DNA of 7,149 nucleotides, from NCBI GenBank assembly GCA_002685435.1, contig NYXD01000124.1, forward strand, positions 1-7,149, given 5' to 3'. The notes under the pieces are model-generated. The model saw only the letters and a list, made by a program, of their open reading frames with translations, made no database searches and was not told the origin of the DNA. The number at the start of each line of letters is the position of its first letter. Position 1 is the first letter of the stretch. This document shows positions 1 to 6,549 of this stretch, piece by piece. The DNA comes from Cryomorphaceae bacterium (lineage in GTDB: Bacteria; Bacteroidota; Bacteroidia; Flavobacteriales; Schleiferiaceae). A program made the position numbers and the translations under genes.

Positions 1-1046
1 ATAGAGATTACTACCTAGAGCGTCGCTATCCGGCCTTTGGTAACCTTGTTCCTCGCGATGTTGCGTCAAGAGCGGCAAAAGAACGTTGCGATGCAGGATA
101 TGGAATTAATAAAACGGGAGAGGCAGTTTATCTAGATTTTGCAGCTGCTATTATGCGCTACGGCGCAGAAGAAGCTCACGTTAAAGGCTTGAAAAACCCT
201 TCTGATGCTGAGGTCAAAGCATTAGGAGAGAAGGTTGTTGAAGCTAAATACGGAAACCTCTTTCAGATGTATGAGAAGATTACGGCATCGAATCCATACA
301 AGGAGCCGATGATGATCTATCCAGCGGTGCATTACACCATGGGTGGTCTTTGGGTCGACTACAACTTAATGACCACTGTACCCGGTTGTTTTGCATTAGG
401 TGAGGCAAACTTCTCCGACCATGGTGCAAACCGTCTAGGGGCATCAGCTTTGATGCAGGGTCTTGCTGATGGTTACTTCGTGGCTCCTTATACCGTGGGC
501 GAATTCTTAAGTAAGGACATTCGTACGGGAAAAATCTCAACGGATAGCCCAGAATTTGAGGCTGCTGAACAAGTTGTTCGTGAGCGCACAGAAAAGTTTA
601 TCAATAACAACGGTACGAAGTCAGTAGACTTCTTCCACAAGCGTCTGGGTAAGATTATGTGGAACGAAGTAGGTATGGCGCGTAGTGAAAAGGGATTGAA
701 ACAAGCCATTACAGATATTCAGGCATTGCGAGAAGAATTCTATGCTGATGTTCGTGTATTGGGCTCAGCAAACGGTATGAATCCAGAGCTGGATAAAGCG
801 GGTCGCGTAGCAGATCTTATTGAATTAGGAGAGCTTATGGCGAAAGACGCATTAGAGCGGAACGAAAGTTGTGGCGGTCACTTCCGCGAGGAATATCAAA
901 GCCCAGAAGGAGAAGCCCTTCGTGACGACGAGAATTTCGCCTTTGTAAGCGCATGGGAGTACACTGGAGTCCCTGCAGAAGCTAATCTGCACAGAGAAGA
1001 ATTGACTTTTGAGAATGTTGAATTAAAGACGCGTTCTTACAAATAA
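1..1046 (+). CDS. sdhA: Succinate dehydrogenase/fumarate reductase flavoprotein subunit, 3' part (5' end outside window)
   Basis: The reading frame is open from the left edge (first whole codon at 3) to TAA at 1044-1046 and gives the last 347 residues of a protein usually about 650-670 residues long in Bacteroidota. In the family this subunit carries covalent FAD and oxidises succinate to fumarate on the cytoplasmic face of the membrane, passing electrons to SdhB. Visible motifs, numbered within the fragment: VPRDVASR (16-23), whose first Arg I align with the catalytic Arg of the family; AVHYTMGGL (108-116), with the substrate-site His at 110; and the FAD/substrate motif SDHGANRLG (138-146), with the conserved Arg at 144. 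The C-terminal helical domain follows. sdhB begins 8 bases downstream, so the two are cotranscribed; in Bacteroidota the usual order is sdhC-sdhA-sdhB, so the membrane subunit should lie just left of the window. No break or frameshift is seen. A fumarate reductase direction cannot be excluded from sequence. Confidence 0.96.
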   Translation, partial: RDYYLERRYPAFGNLVPRDVASRAAKERCDAGYGINKTGEAVYLDFAAAIMRYGAEEAHVKGLKNPSDAEVKALGEKVVEAKYGNLFQMYEKITASNPYKEPMMIYPAVHYTMGGLWVDYNLMTTVPGCFALGEANFSDHGANRLGASALMQGLADGYFVAPYTVGEFLSKDIRTGKISTDSPEFEAAEQVVRERTEKFINNNGTKSVDFFHKRLGKIMWNEVGMARSEKGLKQAITDIQALREEFYADVRVLGSANGMNPELDKAGRVADLIELGELMAKDALERNESCGGHFREEYQSPEGEALRDDENFAFVSAWEYTGVPAEANLHREELTFENVELKTRSYK

Positions 1047-1054
1047 TTGGACCT

Positions 1055-1807
1055 ATGGATTTAACGTTAAAAATCTGGAGACAAAATGGCCCTCAAGAAA
1101 AGGGTGAGATGAAAACATACCCAATCTCCGGGGTTGAGGAAGACATGAGCTTTCTTGAAATGTTGGATTACCTCAACGATAAGTTGATTAACGAAGGTAT
1201 TGAGCCTGTTGTTTTCGATCACGATTGTCGTGAAGGGATTTGTGGTATGTGTTCGTTGTTCATCAATGGTGAAGCGCACGGTCCAGGACGTAAGGTTACG
1301 ACTTGTCAATTACACATGCGCGAATTCAAAAGTGGTGACACGATCTATATCGAGCCATTCCGTGCGAAAGCATTCCCTATTATCAAGGATTTGATGGTGG
1401 ACCGTTCAGCTTTTGACCGCATTCAACGTGCAGGTGGTTACATTAGTGTAAATACTTCCGGAAACACCATTGATGCGAATGCCATTCCAGTGCCGAAGGA
1501 GAACGCAGATAAAGCTTTTGATGCAGCGACTTGTATCGGTTGTGGTGCTTGTGTTGCCACATGTAAGAATTCTTCTGCAATGCTTTTCGCATCGGCCAAA
1601 ATCAGTCAGTTCTCTCTATTGCCTCAAGGCCAACCAGAAGCCAAAGAGCGTGTGTTGAACATGGTACACCAAATGGATTTGGAAGGTTTTGGTAATTGTA
1701 CGAATACCGGTGCATGTGAAGTAGAGTGTCCTAAAGGCATTTCTTTAGAGAACATTGCGCGCATGAATCGCGATTATTTGTTCGCTTCGTTAAGCAACAA
1801 TAAATAA
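1055..1807 (+). CDS. sdhB: Succinate dehydrogenase/fumarate reductase iron-sulfur subunit
   Basis: Complete 250-residue protein, normal length for the family. It carries electrons from the SdhA flavin through three iron-sulfur clusters to quinone at the membrane subunit. The N-terminal ferredoxin-like domain has the [2Fe-2S] ligands C58, C63, C66 and C84 (CREGICGMC, then TTCQ). The C-terminal domain has [11 protein letters not shown] (C160, C163, C166, C170) and [12 protein letters not shown] (C215, C221, C225). The C-x5-C-x3-C-P spacing of the second motif is that of the usual [4Fe-4S] plus [3Fe-4S] arrangement, so all cluster ligands appear to be present. ATG 1055 lies 8 bases after the sdhA stop, with no Shine-Dalgarno sequence, as is common in Bacteroidota. 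A strong terminator follows within 40 bases, so sdhB is the last gene of this operon. There are no sdhC or sdhD genes downstream, consistent with the sdhCAB order of B-type enzymes. Confidence 0.97.
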   Translation: MDLTLKIWRQNGPQEKGEMKTYPISGVEEDMSFLEMLDYLNDKLINEGIEPVVFDHDCREGICGMCSLFINGEAHGPGRKVTTCQLHMREFKSGDTIYIEPFRAKAFPIIKDLMVDRSAFDRIQRAGGYISVNTSGNTIDANAIPVPKENADKAFDAATCIGCGACVATCKNSSAMLFASAKISQFSLLPQGQPEAKERVLNMVHQMDLEGFGNCTNTGACEVECPKGISLENIARMNRDYLFASLSNNK

Positions 1808-1842
1808 CTAATTCTAACCTTCTAAAGGTTGTATAAGATAGG

Positions 1843-1873
1843 AACCCTGTCCAGTAATGGATGGGGTTTTTTT
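1843..1873 (+). terminator. Rho-independent terminator of the sdh operon
   Basis: A 10-base stem (1843-1852 aaccctgtcc pairing with 1859-1868 ggatggggtt) encloses a 6-base loop, and a T-run spans 1867-1873. Two of the pairs are G-U. They are stable only in plus-strand RNA; in minus-strand RNA the same positions become C-A mismatches and no U-run follows. It is therefore a one-way terminator for sdhB. Its T-run overlaps the TAA stop (1872-1874) of the convergent GyrI-like gene. A second small hairpin (1816-1821 with 1825-1830, aacctt/aaggtt) lies upstream without a T-run. Confidence 0.85.
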
Positions 1874-2345
1874 ATTTCTTGGGACGAATAGGGATGTAAA
1901 TATCTTCTTCTGAAGTAGGGTCGTCATTCTTATATTTTGACCCTAGACGTTCAAAGTGCGGTCTTTCGTCAAGCTCCCATTCGCTATTTGGCAACCATTG
2001 ACTATAGATAGAGCGCCATATAGTAGAGTCACTGGAAAGACCTTTATAGTGAAATACGGCATAGGTGCCAGCGGGAATTTCCAAGTGCTCAAAACCTTTG
2101 TTCGCCTCCAGTACTTCCACACCACCCCAATACGTAAAGTCAGGATTGGCTTGAGGGCCGAACACGGGAATACCATTGAAGTTTCTTAAAGAAATGAGAT
2201 CTTGGCTCGTTCTATTGCGTATTTGAGCTAAACGCGGCATAATTTGGGGCCATAGGGTCCACGGAGTAAATGTTTGAAGCGACATGGCTTCTGAAGCTCC
2301 GCAGAGTACAGCACCATCGAAATTCAATATGACAGGCTCAATCAT
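1872..2345 (-). CDS. Stand-alone GyrI-like / effector-binding domain protein
   Basis: A 157-residue protein resembling the GyrI-like (AraC/Rob/BmrR C-terminal, 'bacterial transcription activator effector-binding') fold. Recognisable elements are GTYAVFHYKG (93-102), W110 followed by IYSQWLPNS (113-121), ERPHFERL (127-134) and the closing EDIYIPI (147-153), in the order expected for this family. No helix-turn-helix domain precedes them and there is no signal peptide or membrane segment, so this is a cytosolic ligand-binding domain alone. Members of the family bind small, often hydrophobic or cationic, molecules; some inhibit gyrase and some hydrolyse xenobiotics. Which of these applies here cannot be told. 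ATG 2345 lies 16 bases after the lepA stop on the same strand and no -7 promoter element is visible in the gap, so it is probably cotranscribed with lepA. No terminator of its own is evident; its stop sits inside the T-run of the opposing sdh terminator. Confidence 0.82.
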   Translation of the reverse strand: MIEPVILNFDGAVLCGASEAMSLQTFTPWTLWPQIMPRLAQIRNRTSQDLISLRNFNGIPVFGPQANPDFTYWGGVEVLEANKGFEHLEIPAGTYAVFHYKGLSSDSTIWRSIYSQWLPNSEWELDERPHFERLGSKYKNDDPTSEEDIYIPIRPKK

Positions 2346-2361
2346 ACCAGTCCGTTGGAGT

Positions 2362-4158
2362 TTAGTCGTTCAGTTTAAGAACCGCTAGGAAGGCGCTTTG
2401 CGGAATCTCTACATTGCCTAGTTGACGCATACGTTTCTTTCCAGCTTTTTGCTTTTCAAGCAGTTTGCGTTTACGCGAAATATCACCACCATAACACTTT
2501 GCAGTAACGTCTTTACGCAAGGCGCTCAATGTTTCACGGGCAATGATTTTATTGCCGATTCCCGCTTGAATGGCAATCATAAACTGCTGACGCGGGATAA
2601 GCTCTTTGAGTTTAAGGCACATCTTTTTACCGATGTCGTAAGCGTTGTCTTTGTGTATTAGCGCACTTAAAGCATCAATAGGATCCCCGTTGAGCATCAC
2701 ATCGACCTTAACTAAATGACTTTCTCTATAGCCGATCGGATGGTAGTCGAATGAGGCATAGCCTTTTGAGATGGTCTTTAATCTGTCGTAGAAGTCAAAA
2801 ACGATTTCAGCCAATGGCATGTCAAAGCTTAGCTCAACACGGTCGCTCGTCAAATACGTTTGATTCGTCAATATGCCACGCTTGCCTATACACAGATTCA
2901 TTACCGGCCCTACAAAGTCCGCGCTTGTAATGATTTGCGCGCGTATAAAAGGTTCTTCCATGCGCTCCATTTGCGTGGGGTCAGGGAAGTCAGTAGGGTT
3001 TTGCACCCATACGGTGCGCTCAGGGTCGCTCTTTAAGTACGACTTATAGCTTACGTTAGGAACGGTTGTGATGACCGTCATATCGAACTCGCGTTCGAGT
3101 CGTTCCTGAATAATCTCCATATGGAGCATTCCTAGGAAGCCACAACGGAATCCGAAGCCTAATGCGGCGGAGGTTTCGGCTTCAAATGTCAAGGAAGCAT
3201 CGTTAAGCTGAAGTTTTTCTAGCGACGAACGAAGCTCTTCAAATTCTTCGGTTTCCACTGGATAAATACCCGCGAATACCATAGGTTTTACTTCTTCGAA
3301 TCCTTCAATGCCCTTATCAGCAGAATGCTCAACGGAAGTTATGGTATCACCTACCTTTACTTCTTTCGCTTCTTTAATACCAGATATGATATAACCAACA
3401 TCGCCAGTTTTGATTTCTTTGGTAGGGAACTGCTTGATCAAATTCACTCCAATTTCGTCCGCATCATACTGCTTGCCTGTTGACATGAATTTAACGCGTT
3501 CCCCTTTTTTAATGGAACCATTGACCACTTTGAACATGGCTTCAATTCCACGGAATGGGTTGTAGTGACTGTCAAATATGAGTGCTTGTAACGGTCCGTC
3601 TGGATCGCCAACAGGGGCCGGTACTCGCTCGATAATGGCATCAAGGATTTCTGGAACACCTTTACCCGTCTTTGCTGATGCCAATAATATATCTTCTCGC
3701 TTACAGCCGATGAGGTCGATGATCTGATCACCTATTTCTTCTGGATTAGCGCTAGGTAGATCAATTTTATTTAGAATAGGAATGATTTCTAAATCGTGCT
3801 CTAACGCGAGGTAAAGATTGGATATGGTCTGTGCCTGTATACCTTGTGCGGCGTCCACAATAAGTAGCGCTCCTTCGCATGCCGCTATTGATCTCGAAAC
3901 TTCATACGAGAAATCAACATGTCCCGGGGTATCGATGAGGTTGATCGTGTACTTTTCACCGTTTATTTCATGGTACATCTGAACCGCGTGCGATTTTATG
4001 GTAATCCCACGTTCGCGTTCTAAATCCATATCATCTAAAAGCTGGTCTTGCTTTTGACGATCAGTAACAGATGAAGTGGCGTCTAATAGGCGGTCCGCTA
4101 ACGTTGACTTACCGTGGTCAATGTGCGCGATGATACAGAAATTACGAATGTTTTTCAT
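2362..4158 (-). CDS. lepA: Elongation factor 4 (LepA), ribosome back-translocating GTPase
   Basis: Complete 598-residue protein, normal length for LepA/EF4. The family is an EF-G-like GTPase that acts on ribosomes during initiation or stalled elongation; it is dispensable in many bacteria under standard growth. GTPase motifs: P-loop AHIDHGKS (11-18), the RGITIK switch I (50-55), DTPGH (76-80, with catalytic-type His80), NKID (130-133) and SAKTG (161-165). EF-G-like domains follow. The C-terminus is the LepA-specific domain, with the diagnostic [24 protein letters not shown] stretch, [17 protein letters not shown] and a short tail. No lepB (signal peptidase), its partner in E. coli, is present here. 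It lies 15 bases downstream of the YjbR-like gene and 16 bases upstream of the GyrI-like gene, all on the minus strand. A weak -7-like octamer (TATTTTAG, 7 of 8 matches to TAnnTTTG) ends 5 bases before the ATG and could give lepA some transcription of its own. Confidence 0.98.
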   Translation of the reverse strand: MKNIRNFCIIAHIDHGKSTLADRLLDATSSVTDRQKQDQLLDDMDLERERGITIKSHAVQMYHEINGEKYTINLIDTPGHVDFSYEVSRSIAACEGALLIVDAAQGIQAQTISNLYLALEHDLEIIPILNKIDLPSANPEEIGDQIIDLIGCKREDILLASAKTGKGVPEILDAIIERVPAPVGDPDGPLQALIFDSHYNPFRGIEAMFKVVNGSIKKGERVKFMSTGKQYDADEIGVNLIKQFPTKEIKTGDVGYIISGIKEAKEVKVGDTITSVEHSADKGIEGFEEVKPMVFAGIYPVETEEFEELRSSLEKLQLNDASLTFEAETSAALGFGFRCGFLGMLHMEIIQERLEREFDMTVITTVPNVSYKSYLKSDPERTVWVQNPTDFPDPTQMERMEEPFIRAQIITSADFVGPVMNLCIGKRGILTNQTYLTSDRVELSFDMPLAEIVFDFYDRLKTISKGYASFDYHPIGYRESHLVKVDVMLNGDPIDALSALIHKDNAYDIGKKMCLKLKELIPRQQFMIAIQAGIGNKIIARETLSALRKDVTAKCYGGDISRKRKLLEKQKAGKKRMRQLGNVEIPQSAFLAVLKLND

Positions 4159-4173
4159 GGGTGCTAAAATACA

Positions 4174-4524
4174 CTAAAGGCTGCCTTCTCTAACGTTCTT
4201 TGGCAGCTTTTGCCATACCAATTCATAACTGGTTTTAATAAGCTCTTGAATGAGTGTCCAGTCAGCATAATTATCTGCAATAACTGTATTCCAGTGCTTC
4301 TTGTTCGAGTGGTATCCTGGAATAATCCAATCATAGCGTTCACGTAGTGCGATATTCACTTCTGGATCATTTTTCACATTCATGCGGGGAGGCTGCGCAT
4401 TTAAGCTGAGCGTGACAAACATCTTTCCGTGAACCTTGAATACTAGAGTATATTCATCGAAGGGAAGATGTTCAGTAGCTAAGGGTAGGGAAAGCGCAAA
4501 TTCGCGGATGGACTCGTGATTCAT
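4174..4524 (-). CDS. MmcQ/YjbR family protein
   Basis: A 116-residue protein matching the MmcQ/YjbR family (CyaY-like fold, one domain over the full length). Visible features are the N-terminal helix with ALSLPLATEHLPF, the central strand pair VFKVHGKMFVTLSL (28-41), KNDPE, and the family's closing signature YHSNKKHWNTV (71-81) followed by an amphipathic C-terminal helix ending SYELVWQKLP. The family is often called 'DNA-binding' by annotation, but its biochemical role is poorly established and I do not assert one. No signal peptide or membrane segment is present. It is the first gene of the apparent minus-strand operon with lepA and the GyrI-like gene (15 bases to lepA). It diverges from the acetyltransferase gene across only 35 bases. 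A TATCTTTA element ends 5 bases before its ATG, implying a very short or absent 5' leader. Confidence 0.88.
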   Translation of the reverse strand: MNHESIREFALSLPLATEHLPFDEYTLVFKVHGKMFVTLSLNAQPPRMNVKNDPEVNIALRERYDWIIPGYHSNKKHWNTVIADNYADWTLIQELIKTSYELVWQKLPKNVREGSL

Positions 4525-4529
4525 GAATC

Positions 4530-4537
4530 TAAAGATA
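4530..4537 (-). promoter_or_regulatory. Probable -7 promoter element of the YjbR-lepA-GyrI operon
   Basis: On the minus strand this reads TATCTTTA, a 7-of-8 match to the Bacteroidota -7 consensus TAnnTTTG, ending 5 bases before the ATG at 4524. No TTG-like -33 element sits at the usual 19-21 base spacing. It forms one arm of an inverted repeat with the plus-strand element at 4548-4555. If used, transcription would start at or within a few bases of the start codon. The assignment is inferred from consensus and position only. Confidence 0.5.
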
Positions 4538-4547
4538 GGGCAAATCG

Positions 4548-4555
4548 TATCTTTG
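4548..4555 (+). promoter_or_regulatory. -7 promoter element of the CatA-like gene (predicted leaderless)
   Basis: TATCTTTG is a perfect match to the Bacteroidota -7 consensus TAnnTTTG and ends 4 bases before ATG 4560. In this promoter class the start site lies a few bases past the final G, i.e. at or next to the A of the ATG. An in-frame TAG at 4536-4538 and the lack of any other start codon after it fix the gene start, so a leaderless transcript is predicted. No TTG appears at the expected -33 spacing; instead a 10-base palindrome, attcatgaat (4519-4528), occupies that position. Confidence 0.62.
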
Positions 4556-4559
4556 GAAG

Positions 4560-5192
4560 ATGGAGCAAAAAATTGATTTGGAACGCTGGCCCAGAAAAGA
4601 ATCGTATGACTTTTTCAAGTCCTTTGCGGATCCCTTTGTCGGTATACAAGTAGATACTGATATTACGGCTTTGGTTCTTGCTTGTCGTAAGCGAGGTTGG
4701 AGCATTCACCATGCGTTATTGTACACCACATTAAAGGTGGCGAACAGCTATGATCCTATGCGACTCAGAAGAAAGGGCGATGGAGTAGTGCTTCATGAGA
4801 CGGTCGATATGGGATGTTCCGTTCTTCGAGAGGATGGTGAGACTTTTACATTTGCCTATTACCAATGGGAGTCGAACGAGTCTGTGGACCAATTCATCAC
4901 TCGAACCACTGAGATTACAAGGCGTGCTGCACATGGCCTGCCATTAGACCCGCGGCCGGATCGAACCAATCTTATTTACGGAACTACGCTTCCATGGGTG
5001 ACCTTCACTGCATTTAAGCATCCAAAGAAAAACAACGACGACAGTATTCCTAGAACGGTATTTGGTCGTTTTTATGAGCGTGATGGGCGTTACCTTCTTC
5101 CATTTAATCTTGAGGTTGATCATGCGTTAATGGATGGGTTACATTTGGCGAAGTTCTTCAAAATGATTGAGTTAGAAGCAAATGCTTTTTAA
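4560..5192 (+). CDS. CatA-like O-acetyltransferase (chloramphenicol acetyltransferase superfamily)
   Basis: Complete 210-residue protein with the whole CAT fold, close to the usual 210-220 residues. The N-terminus has the family pattern DLERWPRKESYDFF (6-19). The active-site pair is kept: VDHALMDG (186-193), giving the H-x3-D-G motif with His188 as catalytic base and Asp192. The GTTLPW motif (141-146) corresponds to the SxLPW loop, with Thr replacing the usual Ser. In the family, trimers transfer acetyl from acetyl-CoA to a hydroxyl. The protein therefore looks catalytically competent, but the substrate is unknown. Chromosomal CatA-like proteins of Bacteroidota are common and need not act on chloramphenicol. 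The start is fixed by an in-frame stop at 4536 and by being the only start codon after it. It overlaps the downstream TfoX-like gene by 11 bases, implying translational coupling. A -7 element 4 bases before the ATG predicts a leaderless mRNA. Confidence 0.9.
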   Translation: MEQKIDLERWPRKESYDFFKSFADPFVGIQVDTDITALVLACRKRGWSIHHALLYTTLKVANSYDPMRLRRKGDGVVLHETVDMGCSVLREDGETFTFAYYQWESNESVDQFITRTTEITRRAAHGLPLDPRPDRTNLIYGTTLPWVTFTAFKHPKKNNDDSIPRTVFGRFYERDGRYLLPFNLEVDHALMDGLHLAKFFKMIELEANAF

Positions 5193-5496
5193 TATGAATC
5201 ATCCTTTAGCCCCCTATATCAAAACTATTGAATGCATTGAATCCCAATTGTTTTGGAAGCCATCGTTAAAAGTAGGAAAGCATCACTTTGCTTGCTTCTT
5301 CAAGGAAGCTTTGGTAGTAAAAATTGGCGCGGAGGCAATACAACATCGCTCAAAGGAATTCATCGGTAGCGAGTTGTTTGATCCATCTGGAAAAGGAAGG
5401 CCTATGAAAGATTGGCTTCAAATACCCGTAGAATACGAAGCCCATTGGGAACATTTAATTTCTGATGCCTACAATAGGGCTACAGCAGATTTGTAA
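5182..5496 (+). CDS. Small TfoX/Sxy N-terminal-domain-like protein
   Basis: A 104-residue protein (100 if the second ATG at 5194, just after the upstream stop, is used). Its centre and end resemble the TfoX/Sxy N-terminal domain: KVGKHHFACFFKEALVVKIG (30-49) looks like the two-strand region that normally follows a GG[VI]-type turn, and DPSGKGRPMKDWLQIP (67-82) matches the family signature around G-R-P-M-K. A C-terminal helix follows. The TfoX C-terminal domain is absent. In gamma-proteobacteria full-length TfoX/Sxy regulates competence; single-domain versions in other phyla have no established role, so I do not assign one. It overlaps the acetyltransferase gene by 11 bases at its 5' end and the opposing ATL gene by 17 bases at its 3' end. 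No signal peptide or membrane segment is seen. An alternative reading would be a CyaY/YjbR-like fold, which is similar in size. Confidence 0.68.
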   Translation: MLFNMNHPLAPYIKTIECIESQLFWKPSLKVGKHHFACFFKEALVVKIGAEAIQHRSKEFIGSELFDPSGKGRPMKDWLQIPVEYEAHWEHLISDAYNRATADL

Positions 5497-5833
5497 AGTA
5501 CTCTTCTTGATCCAAATGTTCCATCGGGTCCCAGATGCATTGTTCAAAATCCTGAATCTGGTCTTCAACGACAAGAATCCCCTCGCTTTTCAGTAGATCT
5601 TCCATAAGGGTGCTTCCTCCGAAAAAATGCTTACCCGTTAACACTCCTTTTCTATTCACTACTCTGTGGGCAGGAACGGATGGGTCATTGTGCGAAGCGT
5701 TCATCGCATAACCGACAACGCGCGCAGAACGCCCGGTGCCTAGAAAACGAGCAATATGTCCATACGTCGTGACGCGACCTTCAGGAATTTGACGGACTAC
5801 GGTATACACCTTGTCGAAAAATTCACTGGCCAT
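5480..5833 (-). CDS. Alkyltransferase-like (ATL) protein, MGMT-family DNA-binding domain with Cys-to-Ala active site
   Basis: A 117-residue protein containing the C-terminal DNA-binding domain of O6-alkylguanine-DNA alkyltransferase without the N-terminal domain. Visible elements: IPEGRVTTYGHIA (16-28) with the conserved Tyr24; the helix-turn-helix region GRSARVVGYAM (34-44) with Arg38 matching the nucleotide-flipping arginine finger; the active-site loop VPAHRVVNRKG (53-63), where Ala55 replaces the acceptor Cys of PCHRV while His56 and Arg57 remain; and LLKSEGI with Glu84. Without the Cys it cannot accept an alkyl group. In the family, ATLs bind O6-alkylguanine, flip it out and flag the lesion for nucleotide excision repair. 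The tail (86-117) runs slightly past the core domain and contains one unrelated Cys (99). The ATG lies 2 bases after the trmB stop, so it is the second gene of that operon. Its last five codons overlap the end of the convergent TfoX-like gene. Confidence 0.92.
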   Translation of the reverse strand: MASEFFDKVYTVVRQIPEGRVTTYGHIARFLGTGRSARVVGYAMNASHNDPSVPAHRVVNRKGVLTGKHFFGGSTLMEDLLKSEGILVVEDQIQDFEQCIWDPMEHLDQEEYFTNLL

Positions 5834-5835
5834 CT

Positions 5836-6549
5836 CTAACTATGAATGTTATTGAAATGCGCCATGGCAGATTCTAGGCCATCTAGTTTAAAACGTAAAT
5901 AAGTTGTGGGTTTACCTTGTGCAAGCCATATGCTTTCGTAATGTGTGATGACGTCAAAGAGAATGCCCTCATTCGGTTGAATTTGATCGTGAATATCGTG
6001 GTACGCTTCCTCTATTTCTAAACCGAGCATCTGAACGATCCCGTGCGTATATCCGTGTAAATATTCACTATCGCATTTTAAATTCACAGTGCCGCCAGGC
6101 TTGAGAAACTGTGCATATTTCATGAGGTATTCCGGATGTGTGAGGCGGTGTTTAGCACGCTTGTATTTCATTTGTGGATCGGGAAAAGTGATCCAGATTT
6201 CATCCACTTCATTGGCCCCGAATACCTGCTCTATCCAGTCTATTCTAGTGCGAAGGAAGGCTACGTTTTTTAGACCTTCTTCCGATGCGGTTTTTGCTCC
6301 ACGCCACAATCGAGCACCTTTTATATCGATACCAATGTGATTTTTCTCGGGATTTCTTCGGCCCAGTGCTACTGTATACTCGCCTTTTCCGCAACCTAGT
6401 TCGAGTACAAGTCCATTTTCGTTTTTAAAATGCGTAGCGGCCCAATTTCCTTTTAATTCAAAACCGTGACGTACTTCTTCGGTCTTAGGCTCAACAACGT
6501 TGTACAGCCCGCCAATTTCTTTAAACTTCCTTAGTTTATCTTTTCCCAT
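5836..6549 (-). CDS. trmB: tRNA (guanine-N7-)-methyltransferase
   Basis: Complete 237-residue TrmB, normal length. It transfers a methyl group from S-adenosylmethionine to N7 of G46 in the tRNA variable loop. Visible motifs: SAM-binding VLELGCGKGEYT (48-59), HIGIDIKGARLW (71-82, acidic residue in motif II), TRIDWIEQVF (101-110), the family loop TFPDPQMKYKRAKHRL (121-136), which replaces the PDPWPKxRHxKRR form of proteobacteria, LKPGG (149-153) and the tRNA-binding closing motif PTTYLRFKL (214-222, the T-x-YE-like region). The N-terminus MGKDKLRKF is typical of Bacteroidota TrmB. An in-frame TGA at 6568-6570 with no other start codon after it fixes ATG 6549. A complete -33/-7 promoter ends 4 bases before this ATG, so the mRNA is predicted to be leaderless. 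The ATL gene follows 2 bases after the stop. Confidence 0.96.
   Translation of the reverse strand: MGKDKLRKFKEIGGLYNVVEPKTEEVRHGFELKGNWAATHFKNENGLVLELGCGKGEYTVALGRRNPEKNHIGIDIKGARLWRGAKTASEEGLKNVAFLRTRIDWIEQVFGANEVDEIWITFPDPQMKYKRAKHRLTHPEYLMKYAQFLKPGGTVNLKCDSEYLHGYTHGIVQMLGLEIEEAYHDIHDQIQPNEGILFDVITHYESIWLAQGKPTTYLRFKLDGLESAMAHFNNIHS

Noticed and set aside
280..540. Antisense and out-of-frame open stretches inside sdhA, sdhB, lepA, the acetyltransferase and trmB
   Set aside because: They lie wholly within well-recognised genes, show no family resemblance and have low-complexity or Cys/Arg-rich translations typical of shadow frames.
1816..1830. Perfect 6-base hairpin aacctt-cta-aaggtt after sdhB, as a second terminator
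   Set aside because: No T-run follows on either strand and the loop has only three bases; the stronger hairpin at 1843-1873 explains termination.
4164..4171. TATTTTAG, 5 bases before lepA, as a firm lepA promoter
   Set aside because: One mismatch at a key position, no TTG at the -33 spacing, and it overlaps an operon junction. Kept only as a weak hint within a finding.
4541..4549. Minus-strand TAcgaTTTG as the YjbR-like promoter
   Set aside because: It has three rather than two bases between TA and TTTG; the TATCTTTA nearer the gene fits better.
4560..5192. Acquired chloramphenicol-resistance gene
   Set aside because: Only superfamily membership is visible. There is no mobile element, no obvious compositional shift and housekeeping genes on both sides, so a resistance role is unsupported.
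5182..5496. Competence regulator TfoX
   Set aside because: Only the N-terminal-type domain is present and the protein is from a phylum where this competence pathway is not established.
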